Of a DNA stretch of 64,000 bases, positions 1 through 7,972 are shown piece after piece; the first letter of the stretch is position 1, and every line of letters starts with the position of its first letter. Origin of the DNA: Natroniella sp046097105 (lineage in GTDB: Bacteria; Bacillota; Halanaerobiia; Halobacteroidales; Halobacteroidaceae); contig NZ_CP175562.1 in assembly GCF_046097105.1 (NCBI RefSeq), positions 1,488,001 through 1,552,000 of the forward strand, given 5' to 3'. The translations under genes and the position numbers were made by a program. The notes below the pieces were generated by a model that saw only the letters and a list, made by a program, of their open reading frames with translations, was not told the DNA's origin and made no database searches.

Positions 1-489
1 TAGCGGCCAAAAAATAAAACTACCTTGTCCTACAATATTTTCACGCGGAACAAAACCCCAATACCTACTATCTTCACTATTGTTTCGATTATCCCCCAGT
101 ACAAAATAATTATCTTCAGGAATTTGGACTTCTGAAAAATCACTATAACTTTCTTCTAAGATATAACCTTCTTTTAATATTTGATCATTAATATAAACCT
201 GACCATCAACGATTTCAACTCGATCACCAGGCATACCAATTATTCTTTTAATAAAATTCAATTCAGGTTCAACAGGATATTTAAAAACAACTACCTCTTG
301 TCTACGTGGTTCACGAAACCTATAAATGAATTTATTAGCAAAGATTCTATCTCCAGGTTGCAATTCAGGTCTCATTGAACCTGAAGGAATATAAAAAGCT
401 TGAGCAACAAAATTAATAATAAAAAAAGCAATTACAACTGCTACAATAACAGCTTCCAAATATTCTTTAACCTTATCTTTATCCAGCAT
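1..489 (-). CDS. lepB: Signal peptidase I (3' end outside window)
   Basis: Membrane serine protease that removes signal peptides from Sec- and Tat-exported proteins. The 163 residues seen start at the ATG at 489 and run off the window edge with no stop. A single N-terminal membrane segment spans about residues 13-33. The catalytic Ser is Ser38 in IPSGSMRP and the general-base Lys is Lys81 in NFIKRIIGMPGD; the late GDNRNNSEDSR box is also present. The last residues read GSFIFWPL, which is close to the usual family C-terminus, so only a few codons should be missing. It follows rplS in the same direction, an arrangement common in Firmicutes. The Shine-Dalgarno GGAG lies about 13 bases before the ATG, slightly far, but no better in-frame start is visible. 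Confidence 0.93.
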   Translation of the reverse strand, partial: MLDKDKVKEYLEAVIVAVVIAFFIINFVAQAFYIPSGSMRPELQPGDRIFANKFIYRFREPRRQEVVVFKYPVEPELNFIKRIIGMPGDRVEIVDGQVYINDQILKEGYILEESYSDFSEVQIPEDNYFVLGDNRNNSEDSRYWGFVPRENIVGQGSFIFWPL

Positions 490-515
490 TAATAAACACA
501 CTCTCCTATACAAAA

Positions 516-542
516 GAGGACAAGCCTACACAGCCAGTCCCC
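516..542 (-). terminator. Weak hairpin after rplS
   Basis: Between rplS and lepB, arms 516-521 and 537-542 can pair (one G-U) around a 15-base loop and are followed, in the minus direction, by a short T-rich stretch. It could attenuate rplS transcription into lepB. The stem is short and the U-tract poor. Confidence 0.3.
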
Positions 543-570
543 TTCTTAAATAAATTTAAGTACAATTTAA

Positions 571-915
571 TTAATTTCTTTTTTCTCGTACTTGAGCAGC
601 CTTACCTTGACGATCTCTTAAATAATACAACTTCGCTCGATTAACATCTCCACGTTTAGCAACTTCAACCTTATCAATCTTTGGAGAATGCAATGGGAAG
701 ATTCTTTCAACTCCAACACCGAAAGATATCTTTCTTACAGTAAAGGTTTCGCGTACGCTACCACCTTGTCTTTTAATTACAATACCTTCGAAAACCTGGA
801 TTCTTTCTTTCCCACCTTCCTGAACCTTAAGGTGTACCCTAACAGTATCACCTGGGCCAAATTCAGGAATATCATCACGTAATTGTTCTTGTTCTACAAT
901 ATCAACTAAGTTCAT
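571..915 (-). CDS. rplS: 50S ribosomal protein L19
   Basis: Ribosomal protein at the 30S-50S interface. The product is 114 aa starting MNLVDIVEQEQLR, matching the family's usual 115 or so. An in-frame ATG at 933 is possible, but its first six codons (MRGGKS) are just the Shine-Dalgarno AGGAGG and spacer, so the start is placed at 915. Typical L19 motifs are visible: FGPGDTVRVHLKVQEG, RIQVFEGIVIKR and a C-terminal RAKLYYLRDR. It has its own promoter, separated from the trmD group by a repeat-bearing gap, and leads into lepB. Confidence 0.97.
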   Translation of the reverse strand: MNLVDIVEQEQLRDDIPEFGPGDTVRVHLKVQEGGKERIQVFEGIVIKRQGGSVRETFTVRKISFGVGVERIFPLHSPKIDKVEVAKRGDVNRAKLYYLRDRQGKAAQVREKRN

Positions 916-989
916 ACTCTTTCCTCCTCTCACAAAACGTTCTTAAACTATATTATAGCCAGAGGACCGTCTGTTTTTGTCCGTAAATC

Positions 990-1018
990 ATTATAACACA
1001 TGCCAAATCTAATTACAA
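990..1018 (-). promoter_or_regulatory. SigmaA-type promoter of rplS with structured leader
   Basis: On the minus strand TTGTAA (1013-1018) and a perfect TATAAT (990-995) are separated by exactly 17 bases. Transcription would start near 983, leaving a leader of about 65 bases before rplS. That leader contains pairable GGAC (980-983 region) and GTCC (about 964-968) segments. Firmicute L19 genes often have a small autoregulatory L19-binding leader; identity with that element is only a suggestion here, since the consensus was not tested. Confidence 0.65.
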
Positions 1019-1058
1019 GCTATATTTTATCCTTAATTTCTTTTTATTATAAGAATCA

Positions 1059-1216
1059 ATTGATATACAGTGGCACTTTTCGTTCGTAAAAGAATGTGTT
1101 TTTGTAGGGGCGACTCTCCGTGGTCGCCCGTGATTTAACATGGGCAGGCACAGAGACCTGCCCCTACAAATATCATTTCTACCCGCCAAATCAAAAGTGC
1201 CACATAATTGTAATTA
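1059..1216. repeat. MITE-like dispersed repeat with nested palindromes
   Basis: Outer inverted arms GTGGCACTTTT (1070-1080) and AAAAGTGCCAC (1193-1203) enclose a second inverted pair, TTTGTAGGGGC (1101-1111) and GCCCCTACAAA (1160-1170). Inside that lie two GC-rich hairpins, 1108-1129 (GGGCGAC/GTCGCCC) and 1142-1163 (GGGCAGG/CCTGCCC). It has no coding capacity. Related outer arms occur at 24847-24868, 32353-32383 and, inverted, at 50943-50963, so this is a family of mobile or formerly mobile non-coding elements. The rest of the gap to 1311 holds only a short GGGTTC/GAACCC hairpin near 1290. Confidence 0.75.
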
Positions 1217-1311
1217 AGTATAACTTTTTTATTTTTAAGATTTTGCTCTTTAACTGTACATTGTACATTTGTTTCCTACTTCCCCTTCGGGTTCTTTGAA
1301 CCCTTCGTGAT

Positions 1312-1337
1312 GAAAAAATCCGCTCTTAGATTTTTTC
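1312..1337 (-). terminator. Terminator-like hairpin overlapping the methyltransferase stop
   Basis: Perfect 9-bp arms (1312-1320 and 1329-1337) around an 8-base loop sit on the stop codon of the RNA methyltransferase gene. The downstream arm itself supplies a T6 run in the minus direction. It plausibly ends the smc-to-trmD transcription block. The same loop and right-arm sequence, without the left arm, recurs near 3239-3256. Confidence 0.4.
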
Positions 1338-1906
1338 TACCACCAAGCTTCTCCTAATAATCTATCCAAAATAATAGCAGCAGCACTTCTAACTGATAGA
1401 TGATTATAATCTCCTGGACCATAAATTGGTTCTAAAATATAATCAGCAGAGTTCATAGTCTCTTTGGTCAAACCCCAACCTGTCCCTAATAAAATCAGAT
1501 AGACTTCTTCTCCTTGCTGAATTCCTTGTCGTAACTTCTTATAACTAATAGTATTAGAATAAGTTCTAGCATCAGTCGTAACTAAAATTGGCTCCTTATC
1601 TTCTCTATCCATTATATCTGTTATCACACCTTCAAGTTCAGCTTTAATCTCAAGTACACTGAATGCCTCTTTACGATCTGGATTATATTCTGCTCCAAAA
1701 TCCCCTGCCCAATAATCTTTCATCCGCTTAACTAACCCTTGCTGAGAATCTAAATGATTCACTATATAATATTGACCAATATCATATGTTCTACTGGCTC
1801 GAGCAATATCATGTAAATCTAAATTAGTTACTGTAGTAGTAATTACTTCCATATTTTTATTATAAACAGGATTATGTAATAGAGCTAAATAAACCTGTTG
1901 TTCCAT
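1337..1906 (-). CDS. SPOUT-like RNA methyltransferase (TM1570/PF09936 type)
   Basis: Predicted SAM-dependent RNA methyltransferase of 189 aa resembling the family described from Thermotoga TM1570, which resembles the knotted domain of TrmD and is often encoded next to it. Visible family features are the start VYLALLHNPVYNK, the substrate-side segment IARASRTYDIGQYYIVNH, and the knot-like region LILLGTGWGLTKE followed by LEPIYGPGDYNHLSVRSAAAIILDRLLGE. It starts one base downstream of the trmD stop and is almost certainly co-transcribed with it. The target RNA is unknown. Alternative: a general SpoU-like enzyme, but the position favours the TrmD-linked family. Confidence 0.8.
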   Translation of the reverse strand: MEQQVYLALLHNPVYNKNMEVITTTVTNLDLHDIARASRTYDIGQYYIVNHLDSQQGLVKRMKDYWAGDFGAEYNPDRKEAFSVLEIKAELEGVITDIMDREDKEPILVTTDARTYSNTISYKKLRQGIQQGEEVYLILLGTGWGLTKETMNSADYILEPIYGPGDYNHLSVRSAAAIILDRLLGEAWW

Positions 1907-1907
1907 T

Positions 1908-2645
1908 TTACTCCTCCTCTAATTCCTGCTTTATTTCCGCTAATAATTCCTGATCTTGTACAGATAGATCAACACCTTCTAATAAATCTGATCGCCTATG
2001 TAATGTATTTTCTAATGCTTTCTTTCTCCTCCACCGTTCTATTCGGCCATGATCCCCACTTAACAAAACTTGTGGTACTTCTAATCCTCTATACTCTCTA
2101 GGACGAGTATATTGGGGATAATCTAATATTCCTTGATAGAAAGAGTCCTCAATAGCAGATTCCTGACTACCTAACACCCCTGGAATTAATCGTGCAACAG
2201 CATCAATTAAAATCATAGCTGGTAACTCCCCACCTGTCAATACATAATCACCAAGTGAAATCTCATCAGTGATCAATTCCTCTCTTACCCGCTGATCTAC
2301 ACCTTCATAATGCCCACATAATAAAGTTAACTCTTCATAACTGGCAAGTTCTTTAGCTTTGGCTTGGTTAAAGGTCTCTCCTTGGGGAGTCAAAAATATT
2401 ATCGGAGTTTGCTTAGAATAATCCAAATCATCAATTGCTCTGAAGATAGGTTCGGGTTTTAAAAGCATCCCTGCTCCTCCACCATAAGGATAATCATCAG
2501 CCTGGCGGTGCTTATCTTGAGTATAATCTCGAATATCTATCAAATCTACAGATAGCAATTCCTGCTCTTTTGCTTTAGCTAACATACTAGTTCCTAAAAC
2601 ACTTTCAAACATTTCAGGAAATAGAGTCAACACATTGAATTTCAT
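1908..2645 (-). CDS. trmD: tRNA (guanine-N1-)-methyltransferase
   Basis: Makes m1G37 in tRNAs reading CNN codons, which prevents +1 frameshifting. The product is 245 aa, the normal length. Clear motifs: RQADDYPYGGGAGMLLKPEP (47-66), GHYEGVDQR (111-119), and the SAM-binding trefoil-knot segment LGDYVLTGGELP (131-142), then SGDHGRIERWR near 197. It lies in the conserved order rpsP-khpA-rimM-trmD, 8 bases after the rimM stop. Confidence 0.97.
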   Translation of the reverse strand: MKFNVLTLFPEMFESVLGTSMLAKAKEQELLSVDLIDIRDYTQDKHRQADDYPYGGGAGMLLKPEPIFRAIDDLDYSKQTPIIFLTPQGETFNQAKAKELASYEELTLLCGHYEGVDQRVREELITDEISLGDYVLTGGELPAMILIDAVARLIPGVLGSQESAIEDSFYQGILDYPQYTRPREYRGLEVPQVLLSGDHGRIERWRRKKALENTLHRRSDLLEGVDLSVQDQELLAEIKQELEEE

Positions 2646-2653
2646 CTTAACAC

Positions 2654-3163
2654 CTACCTTAATCCTGGTGGTAATTTAACTTCCATTCTTTCATTATTCA
2701 AATCTATCTCGATAACTACTTCAAGGGTTGCTGGAATTAAAATTTCATCATTACCTTTAGATACTACATAAACATCATTGGCTCCAGTCTCCAAAACTTC
2801 TTCAACCTGACCTAGATATTCACCTTGCACAGTATAAACTTCAAGCCCAATAATATCATATAAGTAATAATTATTTTCTGGTAAATCAACAGTTTCTGCT
2901 TTAGGAATCTGCAGATAATAATTTTTATAAGCCATAATCTCTCCAATATCATCGATTCCTGCAAACTTAAGAATAATAAATTGTTTATGGTACCAGATTC
3001 CTTCTACCATTACTTCTTCCTTAGTTCCATTATTTTTAACTAAATAAACCCGCTCTAAATACTCAAATCGCTCTGGGTAATCGGTAAGAGGGATAACCCT
3101 TGCTTCACCTTTATTCCCCTGATGTCGGGTGATTTGACCTATTGTAATTAATTCTTCATTCAT
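2654..3163 (-). CDS. rimM: 16S rRNA processing protein RimM
   Basis: Assembly factor for the 30S head that binds protein S19. The 169-aa product starts at the ATG at 3163 (MNEELITIGQITRHQGNKGE), preceded by GAGGTG. A longer in-frame reading from 3259 would translate intergenic sequence and is not used. The N-terminal beta-barrel contains GEARVIPLTDYPERF; the PRC-barrel-like C-terminal part contains YYLYDIIGLEVYT and GANDVYVV...EILIPA. It lies between khpA and trmD in the expected order, but the 185-base gap to khpA is longer than elsewhere in the group. Confidence 0.95.
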   Translation of the reverse strand: MNEELITIGQITRHQGNKGEARVIPLTDYPERFEYLERVYLVKNNGTKEEVMVEGIWYHKQFIILKFAGIDDIGEIMAYKNYYLQIPKAETVDLPENNYYLYDIIGLEVYTVQGEYLGQVEEVLETGANDVYVVSKGNDEILIPATLEVVIEIDLNNERMEVKLPPGLR

Positions 3164-3300
3164 AATTAACACCTCATTTAACCTCAGTTTACAGTGTACA
3201 GTTAACGGTTGACAGTTAAAGAACTTAAAGTCAAAACCGCTCTTAGATTTTTTCACCAACTATATTGTAGTATACCCTACTTTATAACCTCTCATTAAGA

Positions 3301-3326
3301 AAAGACTAGAGTTGCCCCTAGTCTTT
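3301..3326 (-). terminator. Hairpin between khpA and rimM
   Basis: Perfect 9-bp arms, 3301-3309 and 3318-3326, with an 8-base loop, 23 bases after the khpA stop. The U-tract is weak (mixed T/C), so it is a partial terminator, attenuator or mRNA-end stabiliser. The rest of the gap up to rimM carries a TTACAGT/ACAGTTAAC-type repeat (3186-3220) also seen near 17590 and 46060. Confidence 0.4.
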
Positions 3327-3348
3327 AGTAAGTAATTTTAGTAAATAA

Positions 3349-3579
3349 TTATTGTATAATCTTTACGCTAGCCTTCTTACCTTCCTTAGTTGCTGCTGCT
3401 TGAATTACTGTTCTGATAGCTTTCGCAATTTTACCTTGCTTTCCTATCACCTTACCCATATCTTCATCAGCAACTGTTAACTTTAAAGTTATTGTCTTAC
3501 TATCTTCTATCTTACGTACAAATACTTCATGAGGCTCGTCTACAATATTACTTACAATTGTTTTTAGTAGCTCCTTCAA
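3349..3579 (-). CDS. khpA: KH-domain RNA-binding protein KhpA
   Basis: Small single-KH-domain protein (76 aa, YlqC family). In other Firmicutes it partners KhpB/EloR and affects cell elongation and RNA metabolism. The KH fold signature VADEDMGKVIGKQGKIAKAIRT is complete, with the GxxG loop as GKQG. The start is a TTG at 3579 preceded by GGAGGTG at good distance; no ATG is available. It lies directly after rpsP, as in many Firmicutes. Confidence 0.93.
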   Translation of the reverse strand: MKELLKTIVSNIVDEPHEVFVRKIEDSKTITLKLTVADEDMGKVIGKQGKIAKAIRTVIQAAATKEGKKASVKIIQ

Positions 3580-3596
3580 CTAGAGCACCTCCAAAC

Positions 3597-3860
3597 TTAC
3601 TTTACTTCATCAAACTTCTTCATAATTCCTTCTCGACTGAAAATATTTCTGACAGTACTAGAAGGTTGAGCACCATTTTGTAACCACTCTAATGCCTTCT
3701 CTTCATCAATTTTAACTGTCTCTGGTTCAGTAGTAGGATTATAAAAACCTAGCTCTTCAATAAATCTCCCATCACGTGGCTTTCTAGAATCAGCCACAAC
3801 CAATCTATAAGAAGGATTTCTATTAGCTCCAGTTCTTTTTAATCTAATCTTAACTGCCAT
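3597..3860 (-). CDS. rpsP: 30S ribosomal protein S16
   Basis: Primary-binding small-subunit ribosomal protein of 87 aa starting MAVKIRLKRTGANRNPSYR. The start at 3860 is preceded by a strong AGGAGGTGAC; the in-frame extension upstream to 3926 is Leu-rich translated repeat sequence and is rejected. The family motifs RLVVADSRKPRDGRFIEELGFYNP are intact. It heads the rpsP-khpA-rimM-trmD group, 107 bases after ffh. Confidence 0.97.
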   Translation of the reverse strand: MAVKIRLKRTGANRNPSYRLVVADSRKPRDGRFIEELGFYNPTTEPETVKIDEEKALEWLQNGAQPSSTVRNIFSREGIMKKFDEVK

Positions 3861-3881
3861 TCTTGTCACCTCCTTTAACAA

Positions 3882-3964
3882 AATTAAGGTCAAGTTCAAG
3901 TTTAAGTCTAAGTAAAAACTAAACAACTATTTTTAACGATTGACTTAGCCTTAAACTTAAATTC
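3882..3964. repeat. Intergenic inverted repeat, family A copy 1
   Basis: Arms 3898-3913 and 3943-3958 are complementary at 15 of 16 positions and flank an AT-rich loop. A second copy of the same design lies at 17648-17745 (arms 17661-17675 and 17713-17727) and shares the right-arm text ACTTAGCCTTAA. It lies between ffh and rpsP and could form a long RNA hairpin. Confidence 0.6.
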
Positions 3965-3967
3965 TAT

Positions 3968-5311
3968 TTAAAAGAAAGGAAATTTCATCTTTCCTTTTAA
4001 TCCACTCATATTACCTTTCTGCAAATCACCCATCTGCTTCATCATCTGTTTAGTCTGTCTAAATTGCTTTAAAAGTTGATTAACCTCTTGCACAGTCGTT
4101 CCACTCCCATTAGCAATCCTACGACGACGACTACCATTAATGATTTCTGGTTTTCTTCGTTCTTCAATAGTCATTGAATTTATAATTGCTTCAATATGAT
4201 CCAACTGACTTTCATCCATATTGAGACCTTTCAACTGTTTACCTACCCCAGGGATCATATTCAGTATTTCCTCTAATGAACCCATATTTCTAACTTGATT
4301 CATCTGGTCTAGAAAATCTTCCAAAGTAAATTCTTCTTTTCTTAATTTCTTCTCTAACTCTTTAGCTTTTTCAGCATCAATCTGTTCCTCAGCCTTCTCA
4401 ATTAAACTTAATACATCTCCCATACCCAAAATCCGAGAAGCCATACGATCAGGATGAAAAGGCTCTAAAGCATCTAATTTTTCTCCCATTCCTACAAACT
4501 TAATTGGTCGTCCTGTAACAGAACTGATAGATAAAGCAGCTCCACCACGTGCATCACCATCTAACTTAGTTAATACAACACCGTCAATACCTAATTTCTG
4601 ATCAAAACTCTCTGCTACATTAACAGCATCCTGACCGGTCATAGAATCAACTACTAGCAAGATTTCATGAGGCATAACTGCACCTTTAATATCTTCCAAT
4701 TCTTCCATTAAGTCTTCATCTATATGCAATCGCCCCGCAGTATCTATAATTACAATATCATTTCCATTTGACTTGGCATTACTGATAGCAGCTTTAGCTA
4801 TATCCACAGGGTTTTGTTTATCACCCATACTGAATACTGGCTGCTCTATCCTCTCACCTAGTACCTGTAACTGCTTAATAGCAGCAGGACGGTAGATATC
4901 AGCCGCTACTAATAAAGGATCTTTTCCTTCTTTTCTAAATCTTTTAGCCAACTTACCAACAGTAGTTGTTTTACCAGCACCCTGTAAGCCTACTACCATA
5001 ATTACTGTAGGAGATTTGGCCCCAAAATTAATCTTACTTTGAGTCCCTCCCATTAAATCAGTCAACTCTTCATTAACAATCTTAATCACTTGTTGAGCTG
5101 GAGTTAAGCTATCTAAAACCTCTTGTCCAACAGCTCTTTCTTCAATTTTATTAATTAAATTTTTAACAACCTTAAAATTTACATCTGCTTCTAACAATGC
5201 TAATTTAACTTCTCTTAAGGCAGTTTTAACATCTTTCGAGGATAACTTGCCTTTACCTTTCAATTTATCAAAAGTATTCTGTAACTTTTCTGCTAACCCC
5301 TCGAAAATCAC
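3968..5311 (-). CDS. ffh: Signal recognition particle protein Ffh
   Basis: SRP54-type GTPase that binds 4.5S/SRP RNA and nascent signal sequences and delivers them to FtsY. 447 aa: N domain (about 1-95), G domain with P-loop GLQGAGKTT (108-116), DTAGR (190-194) and TKLDGDARGGA, then a Met-rich M domain (after about 300) ending in MKQMGDLQKGNMSGLKGK. The start is a GTG at 5311 that overlaps the ylxM stop by 4 bases (ATGTGA), so translation is coupled. The order ftsY-ylxM-ffh is conserved in Firmicutes. Confidence 0.97.
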   Translation of the reverse strand: MIFEGLAEKLQNTFDKLKGKGKLSSKDVKTALREVKLALLEADVNFKVVKNLINKIEERAVGQEVLDSLTPAQQVIKIVNEELTDLMGGTQSKINFGAKSPTVIMVVGLQGAGKTTTVGKLAKRFRKEGKDPLLVAADIYRPAAIKQLQVLGERIEQPVFSMGDKQNPVDIAKAAISNAKSNGNDIVIIDTAGRLHIDEDLMEELEDIKGAVMPHEILLVVDSMTGQDAVNVAESFDQKLGIDGVVLTKLDGDARGGAALSISSVTGRPIKFVGMGEKLDALEPFHPDRMASRILGMGDVLSLIEKAEEQIDAEKAKELEKKLRKEEFTLEDFLDQMNQVRNMGSLEEILNMIPGVGKQLKGLNMDESQLDHIEAIINSMTIEERRKPEIINGSRRRRIANGSGTTVQEVNQLLKQFRQTKQMMKQMGDLQKGNMSGLKGKMKFPFF

Positions 5312-5676
5312 ATCAATTCCCCCTTCTGATAGGTCTGTAATCTATCTAAGATCCCCCGTAAACTCTCCACCTCTTCTAGTTCAAGCCGAGATTCAATCTG
5401 CTCTATTACCTGCCCTAAATTATCGATTTCTGATTGAACTTTATCATAATGTTTAACTAAATTTAACTTTTTCTCATATTCTTGTAAAGCATATTCTGAT
5501 CGCTTTAAATTATCATAAACAGCTTGACGAGTAACCGATTTTTGTTGAGCAATCTCTCCTAAGGATAGATCATGGTAATAATATAATCTCATAAACTCTT
5601 GTTGCCTTTCTGTTAATAAAGAAGCATAGAAGCCGAATAGTTTTCCAATTTTAATTACTTTTTCAACCTTCAACAA
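5308..5676 (-). CDS. ylxM: SRP-associated HTH protein YlxM
   Basis: Small UPF0122-family protein (122 aa) that associates with SRP in streptococci and is otherwise poorly characterised. It resembles a sigma-70 region 4 helix-turn-helix: LLTERQQEFMRLYYYHDLSLGEIAQ followed by SVTRQAVYDNLKRSE. The start is a TTG at 5676 (or the next TTG at 5673), placed by the GGTG ahead of it and by the usual distance to the FYASLLTERQ motif. It overlaps ffh by 4 bases. Confidence 0.88.
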   Translation of the reverse strand: MLKVEKVIKIGKLFGFYASLLTERQQEFMRLYYYHDLSLGEIAQQKSVTRQAVYDNLKRSEYALQEYEKKLNLVKHYDKVQSEIDNLGQVIEQIESRLELEEVESLRGILDRLQTYQKGELM

Positions 5677-5765
5677 AAATCACCTGCAATTACTGTTAAG
5701 TATTTTCCCTTTACAGCAGATAATATAACATATAATTAAATTTTTGTCAAGCAATTAAAGTATTA

Positions 5766-6767
5766 TTAATCAAATAAAGCATTAATAAATGTTTCTGGTT
5801 CAAAGTCTTGTAAATCTTCTGAATCTTCTCCAACACCAATCAACTTAATTGGTATGCCCAACTCATCCATAATAGCTATTATTACTCCTCCTTTAGCCGT
5901 ACCATCTAGTTTAGTCAAAGCAATCCCATCTACATCGACTTCTTGATTGAATAATTGAGCCTGTGAAATTGCATTCTGTCCAGTTGTTGCATCTAATACC
6001 AATAATACTTCAACTTTAATCTCTTCTGCTTCTCTTGTTATTACTCGCTTAATCTTCTTTAATTCCTCCATTAAATTGGCTTGAGTATGTAATCTACCGG
6101 CAGTATCGACAATCAACAGGTCTGTCTCCCTTGATTTAGCTGCTTGTACTGCATCATAAGCTACTGCAGCAGAATCTGCTCCTTCCTGATGAGCAATTAC
6201 TTCTGTTCCTACTCTATTGCTCCAAGCTTTTAACTGATCAATAGCTGCTGCTCTAAAGGTATCCCCTGCTGCTAATAGTACATCTTTTCCGGCATTTTTA
6301 GCCCGTTGAGCAATCTTGCCTATCGTTGTCGTTTTTCCAACTCCATTAACTCCTACTACCATTAATATAGTCGTCTGATTACTCTCTTCAACTTGCTCTA
6401 CTTCTTTATTTAGTAACTGACATAACTGTTCTCGGAAAACTCCTATTAATTTTTCTGGTTCCTTAATCTTCCTCTCTTTTACCTCCAATTTTAATTGATC
6501 AACCAATTTCATCGTGGTATGAACACCAACATCAGCTTGAATTAAAATCTCTTCTAAATCTTCATATAATTCATCATCAATACTAGAATAAATACTAAAT
6601 AAGTTTTCAATTTGAGATACAAATCCCTCTCGGGTCTTACTTAAACCATCTTTCAACCTCTTAAATAATCCAGTTTTTTTCTTTGTAACCTCTTCCTTTT
6701 CTTCATTTACCTCTTGCTCCTTAACCTCTTCTTTATCAGTTCCAAACCCAAATAGCTTCTTTAACAT
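5766..6767 (-). CDS. ftsY: SRP receptor FtsY
   Basis: Membrane-associated GTPase receptor for Ffh-ribosome complexes. 333 aa: an acidic/lysine-rich N-terminal A region (residues 10-35, unusually Glu-dense), an NG domain with VVGVNGVGKTTTIGK (137-151), DTAGRLHTQANLMEEL and TKLDGTAKGG. The ATG at 6767 is preceded by AGGAGGAG. It lies 18 bases after the JAMM-like gene and near smc, the common smc-ftsY-ffh layout with one inserted gene. Confidence 0.97.
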   Translation of the reverse strand: MLKKLFGFGTDKEEVKEQEVNEEKEEVTKKKTGLFKRLKDGLSKTREGFVSQIENLFSIYSSIDDELYEDLEEILIQADVGVHTTMKLVDQLKLEVKERKIKEPEKLIGVFREQLCQLLNKEVEQVEESNQTTILMVVGVNGVGKTTTIGKIAQRAKNAGKDVLLAAGDTFRAAAIDQLKAWSNRVGTEVIAHQEGADSAAVAYDAVQAAKSRETDLLIVDTAGRLHTQANLMEELKKIKRVITREAEEIKVEVLLVLDATTGQNAISQAQLFNQEVDVDGIALTKLDGTAKGGVIIAIMDELGIPIKLIGVGEDSEDLQDFEPETFINALFD

Positions 6768-6785
6768 CGACTCTCCTCCTAACTT

Positions 6786-7919
6786 TTACTTAATCTCTAA
6801 TGCTTTACATAAATCTGTATATTCTTGAGCAATCCCAAAACGCCTCTTTCTTATTTTAGCTTCTTCTTCTGGAGTTTCAGCTTCATAATACTCTTGACCA
6901 ATTTCTTCATACTCTTGATCAAGCTCAGCTACCTCCTTTAATAACTCAATTACAGTAGCTCCTTTAATTACTCCTTCCTTATCATGCCCAATAGCTACAA
7001 CAGGTCGCCCCCATGTTCCCGGGCCAGCCTTTGCATCTCCCATATGCATTACACCAGTCCCACCAGGATGGGTATGCACAATAGCTACATTATCAGGAAT
7101 TACTGTTGAATAAACCTCTCGCAATGACTTTTCAGTAATATCAGTATAACTTGAGGCTAACATACGTGATGGAACATAACCCATTCCCCCTACTACAATC
7201 TCTCCTTTTTGAACAATATGACCATCTTTAATTTCACCTAAAGCTGCTACTTCCCTACCTTGCTCCACAGTAGTTGACTTTTCTACTAATTTAGTAGCAA
7301 GCTCTTTAGAAAGAGAATTAACCTCAATAAATGGAACCTCCCATTCAGATTGCTCTTTCTGTTCAAATTCAACTTTCTGCTCTTTAATCTCTACTACCTC
7401 TAGCTCTTGGCTAATATCTAAGTACTTTAATCTTAAATTAAATAACTTACGCAATATCCCTCGTTCTTCATCCATCGTCTTAGCTGTCAACCTTTCTAAT
7501 TGAATCTCTTCAGATTCAGTGGCCAGTTCAAAGTATTCAGGTTCTGGATAGATAATACCTACCCCAGCAGGTTGGCCCATCTTAACACCAATCCTAATCA
7601 AAGGACAATTAAAGATACTGACTCCACCTGTTCCTACAATGATCCCTGTTTTACCTGGATTAGTTGTAATAATGACTGCGTTATCAGGCAGTTGATTAAT
7701 AATTTCCAATAAAGATCTTCCTTCTGTTTTAACAATTTTAGATAACATTTCACGATAAGGAATACCAGAAAGCCCTCCATTAACAACTTCGGATAAAGCA
7801 TCTATATATCCTTCTTGATTAACAAAACCAATTGCCCCTACAGACCGACCTTGACTTAAATAATTACTTCTTTTTATAATTCTATCTACTACAAATTTCG
7901 CTATTCCTTTAACCCTCAT
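6786..7919 (-). CDS. Duplicated JAMM/MPN-like protein, unknown function
   Basis: 377 aa. I do not recognise a named gene. It consists of two related halves. In the C-terminal half a JAMM-like metalloprotease pattern is visible: Glu229 (ALGEIKDG), His282-x-His284-Pro (VHTHPGGTG) and Asp295 (MHMGDA); the HxHP-to-Asp spacing fits JAMM exactly, although the usual Ser is His292. The N-terminal half repeats the scaffold (GRSVGAIGF near 24-32; LPDNAVIITTNPGKTG at 77-92), but the equivalents of Glu, both His and Asp are Phe32, Thr85, Asn87 and Gly98. So it looks like a fused inactive/active pair. A Glu-rich linker (about 130-200) joins them, and the C-terminus is also highly charged. It sits between smc and ftsY, 18 bases from ftsY, suggesting co-expression. 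Protease or deubiquitinase-like activity is inference only. Confidence 0.7.
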   Translation of the reverse strand: MRVKGIAKFVVDRIIKRSNYLSQGRSVGAIGFVNQEGYIDALSEVVNGGLSGIPYREMLSKIVKTEGRSLLEIINQLPDNAVIITTNPGKTGIIVGTGGVSIFNCPLIRIGVKMGQPAGVGIIYPEPEYFELATESEEIQLERLTAKTMDEERGILRKLFNLRLKYLDISQELEVVEIKEQKVEFEQKEQSEWEVPFIEVNSLSKELATKLVEKSTTVEQGREVAALGEIKDGHIVQKGEIVVGGMGYVPSRMLASSYTDITEKSLREVYSTVIPDNVAIVHTHPGGTGVMHMGDAKAGPGTWGRPVVAIGHDKEGVIKGATVIELLKEVAELDQEYEEIGQEYYEAETPEEEAKIRKRRFGIAQEYTDLCKALEIK

Positions 7920-7972
7920 TATCTTCCTCCTTTTCTAGTCTATTTTCTCTATTTTTAGTAATTAATATACAA

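Noticed and set aside
571..933. L19 starting at 933
   Set aside because: The extra codons are the Shine-Dalgarno sequence itself.
1071..1090. TGGCAC in the dispersed repeat as a sigma-54 promoter
   Set aside because: The -12 element TTGC is not at the required distance, in any of the repeat copies.
2654..3259. Longer RimM starting at 3259
   Set aside because: The extra residues translate intergenic repeat text; a ribosome site and the conserved N-terminus place the start at 3163.
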